Part shown: positions 35,872 through 44,350 of the stretch, in pieces | How positions within the stretch are numbered: the stretch's first letter is position 1 | Layout of the letters: each line of letters begins with the position of its first letter | Assembly: GCF_900149705.1 (NCBI RefSeq) | Contig: NZ_LT703001.1 | Span: 496,001 to 560,000 of the forward strand | Direction: 5' to 3' | DNA: 64,000 bases | Source of the DNA: Sphingorhabdus sp. Alg231-15 | Lineage (GTDB): Bacteria; Pseudomonadota; Alphaproteobacteria; Sphingomonadales; Sphingomonadaceae | Program-made: the position numbers and the translations under genes | Notes under the pieces: generated by a model | Seen by the model: the letters and a program-made list of their open reading frames with translations, nothing else | What the model was told of the DNA's origin: nothing | The model's database searches: none

Positions 35872-36327
35872 ATGCGTACTTATCTTGTGGTTATTGACGA
35901 AACCGAAGAGGCAAGCATCGCGCTGCGTTTTGCCTCGCGCCGTGCCATGAAGACAAATGGTGCTTTGCATATTTTGGCATTGGTAGAGAGCGAAGGATTT
36001 GTGGCCTGGGGCGGGGTTCAGGCCACCCTCGAGGAAGAGGCAAAGAACCGCGCCGAAGCATTGGTTTCAAGCGCCGCTGGGACATTGTTTGAGGAAACTG
36101 GAATCCGTCCATCAATTACCGTCAAAGAAGGCAAAGGCGCTAAGGATGTTCGCAAGTTAATGGATGAAATTGACGGATTGGCCGCCCTCGTTCTCGGCGC
36201 CGCCGGCAATGGCTCACCCGGTCCGTTAGTGACCCACTTTGCCGCAACAGAGGCAGGCACCCTTCCTTGCCCGGTGATGGTTGTGCCCGGATCACTGAGC
36301 AAGGAAGAGATTGATCGCCTGAGTTAG
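35872..36327 (+). CDS. Universal stress protein (UspA family)
   Basis: The 151-residue single-domain protein has an N-terminal TYLVVIDETEEAS strand and loop, and a glycine-rich nucleotide loop GAAGNGSPGPLVTHFA (about 112-127) of the ATP-binding UspA class, ending in CPVMVVPG. These proteins are induced under stress; the substrate is not defined. ATG 35872 has GGGGAG five bases upstream. It is convergent with the peroxiredoxin gene, three bases between stops. Confidence 0.9.
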   Translation: MRTYLVVIDETEEASIALRFASRRAMKTNGALHILALVESEGFVAWGGVQATLEEEAKNRAEALVSSAAGTLFEETGIRPSITVKEGKGAKDVRKLMDEIDGLAALVLGAAGNGSPGPLVTHFAATEAGTLPCPVMVVPGSLSKEEIDRLS

Positions 36328-36330
36328 AAT

Positions 36331-36852
36331 TCAGCCCAGTTCACCCCGCGCCGGATAATCATTGGCTAGGGCATAGTCGATACCCATCATTAACTGATCG
36401 AGCGGCGGCCGCGTGAATGGCATGCTCTGCACGCTGGCAAAGTAAAGCGTTTGGTCAGGACGAACCAAAAACAAAGCAGGTTCAGAGAAGATTGCCGGTT
36501 CCGGGCTGTCTGGCCGTCCCGCAGATATGTACAACCCCAGTTCGCGGGCAATTTCTTCGCTCAATCCGTAGCCGAGCATCAATTCATCAATTCCCCAGTC
36601 TTCGGACGACTTTTGGGCACGTTCCTGATCATCCATGCTGATGGCTACTGCGGTAACACCTCGTTCGCCGAAAACACCGAGTTTGCGTTGCAGGTCGCGC
36701 AACTGTCCCTTGCAGATTGGACAATGCAGGCCACGGTAGAATAGCAACAGAGTGAAGTTGTCTCCCGCACGTTGGCTGAGTTGAAACTGCCCGCCATCGG
36801 TCATCGGTACAGTGAAATCGGGAACGGCTTGAGCCGGTATCAGGGTCGTCAT
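36331..36852 (-). CDS. AhpC/TSA-type peroxiredoxin-like protein
   Basis: A 173-residue thioredoxin-fold protein that probably reduces peroxides with thiols. The active-site loop is FYRGLHCPICKGQL, with Cys44 as peroxidatic and Cys47 as resolving or thioredoxin-like residue; VTAVAISMDDQERAQKSSED and PALFLVRPDQTLYF complete the fold. The CxxC spacing is more thioredoxin-like than in typical 2-Cys peroxiredoxins. No regulator lies beside it. Confidence 0.85.
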   Translation of the reverse strand: MTTLIPAQAVPDFTVPMTDGGQFQLSQRAGDNFTLLLFYRGLHCPICKGQLRDLQRKLGVFGERGVTAVAISMDDQERAQKSSEDWGIDELMLGYGLSEEIARELGLYISAGRPDSPEPAIFSEPALFLVRPDQTLYFASVQSMPFTRPPLDQLMMGIDYALANDYPARGELG

Positions 36853-36911
36853 CGGGATATCCTTTTATGATTGTGCCCAGTCTATTCGCATCCGGCGGCG
36901 ATCCGGTTACA

Positions 36912-39197
36912 TTACCGGCTGCGATGACGAATATTTGCTGGGCGCCCTCGCTTTCCTTTCCGATGCGGCTTTCCTTTGGGACCGCTGCGACCGCGTCGAG
37001 GTTCATAGCGCCCGGGCATGTGATTAGCCCCTTCAGCAAGTTCAAAGAGCAGGCTTCCGGTGGCAGCGTTGGCCTCAACGAGCCGCAGGTCGAGCTTTTG
37101 ACCGATATTGTAGGTTACGCCCGTATCTAAACCTTCCAACTGCTGCTTCTGCTCATCATAGTCGAAACGTTCCACGCCCAAGGTTCGGACAGGGACCAAG
37201 CCGTCACCTCCCAATTCTTCTACAGTGGCGAAAAATCCAAAATTCTGAACGCCGGTAATCCGGCATTTGAGTATCTGACCAACATGATCGGACAAATGGG
37301 CCGAGATATAGCGGTCTACCGTCTCGCGTTCAGCCATCATCGCACGCCGTTCCAGTTGGCTGATCTTTTCGGATATCAGGTCCAGCTTGTCAGCCATGTC
37401 CTTGCTCAAACCGCTTTGGGTAGGGATGAGATCATTCTTTGGTTTCGGCTGTTCCAATTTGCAACCACTCACCAAAGCGCGATGCACAATCAGGTCGGCA
37501 TAACGTCGGATAGGGCTGGTGAAATGTGCATAGCTTCCCAGCGAAAGACCAAAATGACCCATGTTGGTGGAACCATAATAGGCCTGGGTCTGACTGCGCA
37601 AAATCTGTTCCATGACTAACGGCAGAATCTCTGCCTCACCCACTTGCTCGATCAGGCGATTGAACACCGATGGTTTAATCACCTGCCCCATTGCAAAACT
37701 GACATCAAAGCTTTTGAGATAGTCTTTGAGCGCGATTAGCTTCTCGCGTGAGGGCATTTCGTGGACACGGTAGATCAGCGGTGATTTCTTGGATTCCAGC
37801 ATTTTGGCCGCCGCGACATTGGCCGCGATCATATAGTCTTCGACCAGGCGATGCGCATCGAGGCGTTCTCGTGTGGCAATCTCGGCAATGCGACCCTGAT
37901 CATCAAGCACAACCCGTTTTTCCGGCAAATCGAGGTTGAGAGGCTCTCTGCCATCTCTGGCTTTTGCAAGTAATTTCCAGCACGCCCAAAGTGGTTCAAG
38001 GGCATTCGCCTTCATGGGATGGTCCAATTTTCCATCCATCGCAGCCTGCGCATCTTCATAAGCGATATTGCCAGTCAGCCGAACAATAGCCCTCGTGAAT
38101 CGAGAGGAGATAACTTTGCCCTTGGCGTCGATTTTCAGATGGCACGCCAAAGCCGCTCGATCGACATCCTGTTTGAGCGAGCACACATCGGTGGAGAGCG
38201 CTTCCGGTAGCATCGGAACAACCCGATCCGGGAAATAGACACTGTTGCCGCGCTTATAGGCCTCACGGTCAAGTTTGCTGCCGCTGCGAACATAGAAGGA
38301 GACATCGGCAATTGCCACTATGGCATTAAAGCCGCCAGCATTGTTGGCATCATCATCGGGCGCTGCCCAGATAGCATCATCATGATCACGCGCATCTGCT
38401 GGATCAATAGCGACAATGGACAAATTGGTGAGATCTTCCCGGTCCTCGTTGCTGAGTTTCAGCTTGGCTGCCTGTTCTGCTTCATCCAGGACATCAGTCG
38501 GAAATACTTGCGGAATTTCATATTTATGGATGGCGATCAGGCTGAATGATTTTGGTGCAAAGGGATCGCCCAACACCTCTTTGACCCGCGCTTTAATCTG
38601 GCTGCCGCGACCAATGGGTTCTGCAAGAACCAGATTTCCCACTTCCGCTTCACCCAAATCGGATATAGCCGTACTGCGCCGGATTTTGCGGTCAACAGGC
38701 TTCAACCAGAACCGGTCGCGCTCGTCCTTCTCAACCACGCCCATCAGCATGTCGCTGCTTTGGGCAATCTTCTTCATCATGAAGGCGATGTGCCCCTGCC
38801 CGCGTTCTTCGGTCCGAGCCAAAATACGATCTCCGACTGCCAGAGCTGCGCGGCGGCCCCGTTCTTTTATGCGGAGCCGCGGAGCCGGAGCTTCGGCCTC
38901 CCAGCGTTCGGGCATGCCTATCGCTTCATTGCCGTCAATTTCGACGATTTTCAGTACCGTGACCTTGGGAATACCGCCCATTTTATGAAAGGCACGACCT
39001 GGCGTGCTGTCGATCAGGCCTTCATCTGCCATGTCTTTCAGTAAAGCCTTGAGGGCGATTTTGTCTGACCCGCGTAAACGAAAGGCTTTGGCAATTTCAC
39101 GTTTGCCGGCGGGTTGGTCCGACTTTTCAATAAAGTCCAATATCTGTTTGCGCGACGGAACCTGTCTCGGCTTATGAGATTTGGACGATTTCGCCAT
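36912..39197 (-). CDS. rnr: Ribonuclease R (3'-5' exoribonuclease)
   Basis: The 761-residue enzyme degrades structured RNA from the 3' end. Order: N-terminal helix-turn-helix (about 15-75), cold-shock domains (about 80-230), the RNB catalytic domain (about 255-585) with the magnesium aspartates in IDPADARDHDDAIW (Asp265, Asp271, Asp273, Asp274), an S1 domain (about 645-720) and a basic tail rich in Arg/Lys/Gly. Full length. Its ATG shares one base with the proS stop (TAATG), so the two are probably translated in tandem. Confidence 0.95.
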   Translation of the reverse strand: MAKSSKSHKPRQVPSRKQILDFIEKSDQPAGKREIAKAFRLRGSDKIALKALLKDMADEGLIDSTPGRAFHKMGGIPKVTVLKIVEIDGNEAIGMPERWEAEAPAPRLRIKERGRRAALAVGDRILARTEERGQGHIAFMMKKIAQSSDMLMGVVEKDERDRFWLKPVDRKIRRSTAISDLGEAEVGNLVLAEPIGRGSQIKARVKEVLGDPFAPKSFSLIAIHKYEIPQVFPTDVLDEAEQAAKLKLSNEDREDLTNLSIVAIDPADARDHDDAIWAAPDDDANNAGGFNAIVAIADVSFYVRSGSKLDREAYKRGNSVYFPDRVVPMLPEALSTDVCSLKQDVDRAALACHLKIDAKGKVISSRFTRAIVRLTGNIAYEDAQAAMDGKLDHPMKANALEPLWACWKLLAKARDGREPLNLDLPEKRVVLDDQGRIAEIATRERLDAHRLVEDYMIAANVAAAKMLESKKSPLIYRVHEMPSREKLIALKDYLKSFDVSFAMGQVIKPSVFNRLIEQVGEAEILPLVMEQILRSQTQAYYGSTNMGHFGLSLGSYAHFTSPIRRYADLIVHRALVSGCKLEQPKPKNDLIPTQSGLSKDMADKLDLISEKISQLERRAMMAERETVDRYISAHLSDHVGQILKCRITGVQNFGFFATVEELGGDGLVPVRTLGVERFDYDEQKQQLEGLDTGVTYNIGQKLDLRLVEANAATGSLLFELAEGANHMPGRYEPRRGRSGPKGKPHRKGKRGRPANIRHRSR

Positions 39198-40732
39198 TAA
39201 TAGGCTTTGCCGATGAGAATCCGTTCAACCGCTGGTTTACCAGTGAATATACAGTTGCCATCCACAGCAGCCGCTTCGTTCGGCACATTGCGGAAGGTCA
39301 GTTTCAGTTTTTTCAGTCTCTCTTCAATCTGATCAAGTTCTTCACCTGTCGCGCGGCACCATTGAACTTCCAGCCAACCCGGATATTTTTTGTTCTCTTT
39401 ATAGAATTTCTGAACATCCTCAAAATCGGTCAAACCGCGCGTAATATTGGAATCCAGTCGTTGCTTGGCTTCGTCATGCAATTTGGATTGAATTTCTTCC
39501 AGCAAAGCCGGAACCTGATCAGCAAAAGCATCTTTCGCAAGAATCTGGGAATCCAGTTTACCATTATCCTTGTAAAGCGCATCGCGGCGAAGAGCAGAGA
39601 CATTGCCTTCCGCGACATCGCGAGGACCTATCTCCAGAATGAGAGGCGCACCCTTTTTGACCCAGGACCAACGCTTGTTCGATGCCTTGGCGCCGCCTTT
39701 ATCGAGTTTCACCCTGACATTCTCATCAAAAGCCCGCAGTCCGGACAGTTGTTTCGTAAGCGCCGTGCAGAAATCGAGAACCTCTTCATCCTCTGGCTTA
39801 TCGCGCAACATGGGAATGATCACCACTTGATAAGGCGCAATAAGCGGAGGAACGCGTAGGCCATCGTCATCGCCATGTGTCATGATCACACCGCCGATAA
39901 GTCGAGTAGAAGTACCCCAACTTGTCGTATAGGCGAACTGGAACTGCCCTTCCTTGTCCTGATAACGGATATTTTGAGCCTTGGAGAAGGTTTGGCCGAG
40001 GAAATGCGAAGTGCCAGCCTGCAATGCCTTTCCATCCTGCATCATTGCCTCGATAGAATAGGTCGCATCTGCACCGGGAAAACGTTCATTCTCAGGTTTT
40101 TCACCAGCCACAACAGGCATAGCCAGAACATCTTCCGAAAAACTGCGATACATTTCCAATATATCTAGTGTCTCTTCCATCGCCTCATCGCGTGTGGCGT
40201 GAGCCGTATGGCCTTCTTGCCAAAGAAACTCGCTGGTACGAAGGAACATTCGCGTGCGCATTTCCCAGCGCACGACGTTGGCCCACTGATTGATCATCAC
40301 CGGCAAATCACGCCAGCTCTGCACCCAGCGCGAGAAGGCGGTGCCGATCACTGTTTCGGACGTAGGCCGGACAACCAAAGGTTCTTCCAGCTTAGCTTCG
40401 GGATCGACAACAAGACCATCGCTGTCGTCTTTCATCAACCGATGATGCGTGACAACCGCCATTTCCTTGGCGAAGCCATCAACATGTTCGGCTTCCTTGG
40501 CGAAGTAACTCAGCGGAATGAATAGCGGGAAATAGCAGTTTTCATGACCGGTGGCCTTGATCCGCTGATCCATCAGAAATTGCACCCGCTCCCAGATACC
40601 ATAGCCCCATGGCCGCATGACCATACAGCCCCGTACACCAGACTCCTCGGCGAGATCGGCTTCGGCAATAAGCTGTTGGTACCAGGCTGAGAAGTCAGCT
40701 TCTCTGGTCACGGATAAAGCGTTTTTCTTCAC
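39197..40732 (-). CDS. proS: Prolyl-tRNA synthetase, archaeal/eukaryal-type
   Basis: This 511-residue class II synthetase charges tRNA-Pro. Motif 1 region VRGCMVMRPWGYGIWE (34-49), motif 2 RTRMFLRTSEFLWQEGHTAH and the late motif 3 GDDDGLRVPP/APYQVVII are present, with the anticodon domain after them and a terminal Tyr (GKAY). The length, lack of an editing insertion and the C-terminal extension place it in the archaeal/eukaryal (ProS3) class. The zinc-type cysteine cluster in the C-terminal domain is only partly kept. The start is GTG 40732 with AGGA upstream. It is followed directly by rnr. Confidence 0.93.
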   Translation of the reverse strand: MKKNALSVTREADFSAWYQQLIAEADLAEESGVRGCMVMRPWGYGIWERVQFLMDQRIKATGHENCYFPLFIPLSYFAKEAEHVDGFAKEMAVVTHHRLMKDDSDGLVVDPEAKLEEPLVVRPTSETVIGTAFSRWVQSWRDLPVMINQWANVVRWEMRTRMFLRTSEFLWQEGHTAHATRDEAMEETLDILEMYRSFSEDVLAMPVVAGEKPENERFPGADATYSIEAMMQDGKALQAGTSHFLGQTFSKAQNIRYQDKEGQFQFAYTTSWGTSTRLIGGVIMTHGDDDGLRVPPLIAPYQVVIIPMLRDKPEDEEVLDFCTALTKQLSGLRAFDENVRVKLDKGGAKASNKRWSWVKKGAPLILEIGPRDVAEGNVSALRRDALYKDNGKLDSQILAKDAFADQVPALLEEIQSKLHDEAKQRLDSNITRGLTDFEDVQKFYKENKKYPGWLEVQWCRATGEELDQIEERLKKLKLTFRNVPNEAAAVDGNCIFTGKPAVERILIGKAY

Positions 40733-40779
40733 GTATTCGGTTCCTGTCGGAAAAATTTCAGTTCGTTGCCGACGGCAAT

Positions 40780-41409
40780 TTAGTCGTCGAGATTGTCGAT
40801 TTTCGATTGAATGTCGGCAAGCTGTTGCTTCAGCTCCATTATCTCAATGTCCTTTTCAGACATCTCTTCTTCCGGCTCCGGTTCAACATCGTTTGAGGCA
40901 CTTTTGTCACCGATCCCCAGAGGGTTTAGCGCCTTTTCCACAACGCTGCCGAGCGGGCTCGACTTCAAGGCATTTTCGACGGCTTCCTGAAACTGTTTTT
41001 GGTTTTTAACAGCCATCTGCCCCAAGGGGTTCTTGTTTAGTGCGCCTTCAACAGCTTCTTGAAACTGTTTCTGGTTCTTCCGAAAATTGTCCATGGATGC
41101 TTCCAGATAAGAAGGCATCAACGACTGCATGCTGTTACCGTACATAGAGATCAACTGACGCAGGAAATTGACAGGCAGCATATTTTGCCCACTGCTCTCT
41201 TCGTCTACGATGATCTGAGTCAGGACATTATGTGTAATATCATCGCCGGTCTTGGCATCGACGACAACAAAATCAACGTCTTCCCTGGTCATCTCTGCCA
41301 AGAAATCGAGCGTGATATAGTTTGATGTCTGAGTATTATAAAGGCGCCGATTGGCATATTTTTTTATGATGATTGGGCCATCGGGATCACCCTTTTTCGT
41401 CTTCGCCAT
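40780..41409 (-). CDS. phaR: Polyhydroxyalkanoate synthesis regulator PhaR
   Basis: The 209-residue regulator binds nascent PHA granules and DNA, repressing phasin and often itself. Seen: the N-terminal DNA/PHA domain IIIKKYANRRLYNTQTSNYI (13-32), then the PHB-accumulation-regulatory domain FLRQLISMYGNSMQSLMPSY, and after it two near-identical 20-residue repeats starting KNQKQFQEAVE at 111 and 135. An acidic segment and a C-terminal coiled coil (MELKQQLADIQSKI) follow. AGGAG precedes ATG 41409. An inverted repeat in the promoter region may be its own operator. Confidence 0.92.
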   Translation of the reverse strand: MAKTKKGDPDGPIIIKKYANRRLYNTQTSNYITLDFLAEMTREDVDFVVVDAKTGDDITHNVLTQIIVDEESSGQNMLPVNFLRQLISMYGNSMQSLMPSYLEASMDNFRKNQKQFQEAVEGALNKNPLGQMAVKNQKQFQEAVENALKSSPLGSVVEKALNPLGIGDKSASNDVEPEPEEEMSEKDIEIMELKQQLADIQSKIDNLDD

Positions 41410-41449
41410 GTTTTCTCCTGCGAACCATATCGCGTTATTTTTCTAAATA

Positions 41450-41518
41450 TTGCGGCGATATGCTTTCTTTAAATTCCAATATGATGATGGCATTAGACAA
41501 AATTGTGCATCGCCGCAA
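41450..41518. promoter_or_regulatory. Inverted repeat flanking the phaR promoter region
   Basis: TTGCGGCGAT at 41450-41459 and its exact reverse complement ATCGCCGCAA at 41509-41518 lie 49 bases apart, 41 and 100 bases upstream of the phaR start. The right half is preceded by TTGTGC. PhaR is known to autoregulate via TGC-rich sites, so these could be paired operators or a loop site. Nothing else is evident in the 201-base gap between phaR and alr. Confidence 0.4.
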
Positions 41519-41610
41519 CCAAAGCCGTGCTTAGAGTTTAATAATATGCAACTCGCGAGGAATTAGGCCGCTTTTATTGTGTGCAGTTGCGATATGGCAG
41601 TTGCACAGTT

Positions 41611-42669
41611 TCAAACCCAATAGCGAGCATAGCGATTGCCAAGACCGGTAATTAACTCATATTGGGATAGTCCGGACTGGCTTGACGCTAACGGCAAATC
41701 ATATTGTGCTGTGACCCATGCAGATTCTTCAAGATGTGGTGCTGCGGTGATGTCGATAGCGATCAAGTCCATTGATACACGGCCGAGCACAGGCAGCTCT
41801 TTCTGACCATCATCCAAAAACAAGCCACTATTGGAGAAACCCCTTAGATAACCGTCCGCATAACCCATGGCCAATATGGCAATCGGATGGTCGCGCTGTG
41901 CGGTATATTTTGCGTTGTAACCAACCTTGTCACCAATTTTCAGATCGCGAGTCTGCAAGATTTGCGCCTCAGGAAAGACGACTTGCTGGATGACATCTGT
42001 CAATTCGGAACGCTGCTTTCCGCCATATAGTGATAGGCCGGGTCGCGTGCAGTCAAAATGATAGGCCTCGCCAAGCGCAATACCGGCACTGTTGCTCAGG
42101 CTTGCGCGTTTGCCCGGTACAAGCGGCAATGAAGACAAAAATTGATCCAGCTGGTCCGAATTTTGGGCTGTATCCTCATCGGCCGATGCCAGATGACTCA
42201 TCACGATATCAATATCTAAGCCACTCCAGTCGAATTGCTTTGCATCGGCCGCTTCAATGCCAAGCCGGTTCATCCCGCTGTCGATCATGACATCGCAAGG
42301 ACGTCCGGTTTCACGCCACCTGCGAACCTGCTCCATGCTATTCAACACTGGCTTGGCCGATCCGGTCATTGCATAAGGCATATCTTCGGCGCGTACACCG
42401 TTGAGCACTGATGTATTACTGCTCTGATCAACATAGGGTGCCAGCTCACGGGCCTCCTGCCAGTTGGCAACGTAAAAATCCTTGGAGCCCGCTGCTTGCA
42501 GACGCTGAAACACCTCGACCGATCCCAAGCCATAGGCGTTCGCCTTAATTGCGGCCCCTGCGGTGGCAGAGCCGCTCAAGTCGTCCAGCTTCCGCCAATT
42601 GGTGGTTAGCGCATTGCCATCCAGACGCAGTCGTACTGTTGACGGGATTTCGATCTTGTTATCGCTCAT
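41611..42669 (-). CDS. alr: Alanine racemase
   Basis: A 352-residue PLP enzyme making D-alanine for peptidoglycan. N-terminal barrel with the PLP lysine Lys42 in AAIKANAYGLG, DSGMNRLGIE, SNSAGIALG, RPGLSLYGG, then the C-terminal domain with VGYNAKYTAQRD and RVSMDLIAIDI. Length is typical. It is the last gene of the long leftward operon, 18 bases after the transporter; its presence there suits wall supply rather than propionate use. Confidence 0.93.
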   Translation of the reverse strand: MSDNKIEIPSTVRLRLDGNALTTNWRKLDDLSGSATAGAAIKANAYGLGSVEVFQRLQAAGSKDFYVANWQEARELAPYVDQSSNTSVLNGVRAEDMPYAMTGSAKPVLNSMEQVRRWRETGRPCDVMIDSGMNRLGIEAADAKQFDWSGLDIDIVMSHLASADEDTAQNSDQLDQFLSSLPLVPGKRASLSNSAGIALGEAYHFDCTRPGLSLYGGKQRSELTDVIQQVVFPEAQILQTRDLKIGDKVGYNAKYTAQRDHPIAILAMGYADGYLRGFSNSGLFLDDGQKELPVLGRVSMDLIAIDITAAPHLEESAWVTAQYDLPLASSQSGLSQYELITGLGNRYARYWV

Positions 42670-42687
42670 AATGGGGCGATAGTCAGT

Positions 42688-44325
42688 TTAATCCGCTTCG
42701 TCGAGTGCCGCTTCGGGATCAATCGGTATGCCCCACCATGCCACGATAACGCCAAAGGCAACAACCACCCATGTGTACCAGAGCCCAGAATAGACATCTC
42801 CCGTCCGTGCAACGATATAACCCGCGATCAAGGGTAGGAATCCACCAAGATATCCCGCGCCGATATGATAAGGTATCGACATAGAACTATAGCGTATTTT
42901 TGGCGGGAACATTTCTGACAACAGTGCCGCGACCGAGCCGTAGGTCAAGGCGCTAAGTGCACCCAGAATAAGCAATATTGCCACAATACCCAATATCCGC
43001 ATGGCTCCGAGCTGCTGCTCCTCGAAATCAAAGCCTGATGCACTGAGTGCGCTGCGAATACCGTCCCGGCGCGCCGCTCCATCACCGAACCACGCGGTGT
43101 CGACTGCGATTTCCTCGCTGCCTGCAAAGAGCTTCAACTCAGATGCATCCGTCACCGTATAGGCGACACCGGAGGCCGTCAGGGTCTCCAGTATCTTGCC
43201 GCAATCGCTTTGCTCACGACTGAATAGTTCGGCAAAGGGATCGGTGCTGCAAGCCGTGCCTTCCACACGAACCGGAGTGGCTTCTGATGCCGCCGACAGT
43301 CCTGGATTAGCGAGTTGCCCCAAGCCCCAGAAGGATGGGAAAAGAAGCAGCAACGACAAAAGTGCACCGACGATGATTGGTTTCTTACGCCCCACCCGAT
43401 CTGACCATTTGCCAACCATCAGATAGAAAGACATGGCAATCAGACCAGCGAAAAACAGGATGAGATCAACCGTGAGGTCATCGACATTCATGGGGCCGCG
43501 CAGAAAGGACATGCCCGAGAAAAAAGCGGTGTACCAGATCGTCGTCAATATGCCCGTTATCCCGAACAGCGCGACGAAAATCCGTTTCTTATTGCCGGGA
43601 TAGGAAAAACTTTCGGTGAACGGGTTTTTCGATGTTTTACCCTCGGCCTTCATCGCCTGAAAAACTGGACTTTCATTCAACTTCAGCCGCATCCAAAGCG
43701 AAATGCCAAGCAAGATGATTGAGAGAAGGAACGGTATACGCCAGCCCCAATTGTTGAATTCCTCTGTTGGAATCAGGAAGCGGCAAGCCAGTACCACACC
43801 AATAGACAACACGAAGCCGCCAGCGACGCTGGCCTGAATATAGCTGGTATAATAGCCCCGTTTCTCCGTTGGAGCATGTTCGGCAACATAAATGGCTGCA
43901 CCGCCATATTCGCCGCCAAGTGCCAGTCCCTGAAGAACTCGCAGGAAAATAACGATCGCGGGCGCGGCCAGTCCGATGGTTTCGGCACTGGGTATTAGAC
44001 CAACCCCAGCAGTCGCTATCCCCATGAGAGTGACTGTGACCAGAAACGTATATTTGCGCCCCAATCGATCACCCAGAAAACCAAACAAGACGGCGCCTAC
44101 GGGCCTGAAGCCGAAGCCGATTGCAAAAGTTGCCCAAACCAATAGGATTTCAAGTGTTTCATTGCCGCTCGGAAAAAAAGTCGGGCCAATGATGTAGAAC
44201 AAGGTTCCGTAGATAAAGAAATCATACCATTCGAAGATGGTCCCGGCGGATGAAGCGCCGATAACAAGTTTGATTTCCTTGTCAGTTGGTTCGCGCTGCA
44301 TTGCAACGGCTGCCTCACTGGCCAT
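42688..44325 (-). CDS. MFS transporter of the metabolite:H+ symporter type, with large extracytoplasmic insert
   Basis: The 545-residue carrier has 12 helices. N-terminal ASSAGTIFEWYDFFIYG (24-40), GDRLGRKYTFL (85-95) and LQGLALGGEYGGAA mark the MHS (ShiA/ProP-like) family, which imports shikimate, proline betaine or dicarboxylates. Unlike ordinary members, an insert of about 105 residues (335-440) with two cysteines (359, 375) lies between two C-terminal helices, probably in the periplasm. The TTG-led longer frame is rejected: ATG 44325 has GGAGG six bases upstream. Its place between pccA and alr suggests uptake of a propionyl-CoA precursor. Confidence 0.85.
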   Translation of the reverse strand: MASEAAVAMQREPTDKEIKLVIGASSAGTIFEWYDFFIYGTLFYIIGPTFFPSGNETLEILLVWATFAIGFGFRPVGAVLFGFLGDRLGRKYTFLVTVTLMGIATAGVGLIPSAETIGLAAPAIVIFLRVLQGLALGGEYGGAAIYVAEHAPTEKRGYYTSYIQASVAGGFVLSIGVVLACRFLIPTEEFNNWGWRIPFLLSIILLGISLWMRLKLNESPVFQAMKAEGKTSKNPFTESFSYPGNKKRIFVALFGITGILTTIWYTAFFSGMSFLRGPMNVDDLTVDLILFFAGLIAMSFYLMVGKWSDRVGRKKPIIVGALLSLLLLFPSFWGLGQLANPGLSAASEATPVRVEGTACSTDPFAELFSREQSDCGKILETLTASGVAYTVTDASELKLFAGSEEIAVDTAWFGDGAARRDGIRSALSASGFDFEEQQLGAMRILGIVAILLILGALSALTYGSVAALLSEMFPPKIRYSSMSIPYHIGAGYLGGFLPLIAGYIVARTGDVYSGLWYTWVVVAFGVIVAWWGIPIDPEAALDEAD

Positions 44326-44350
44326 ATTCGCCCTCCCCAAGGTGTTTTGA

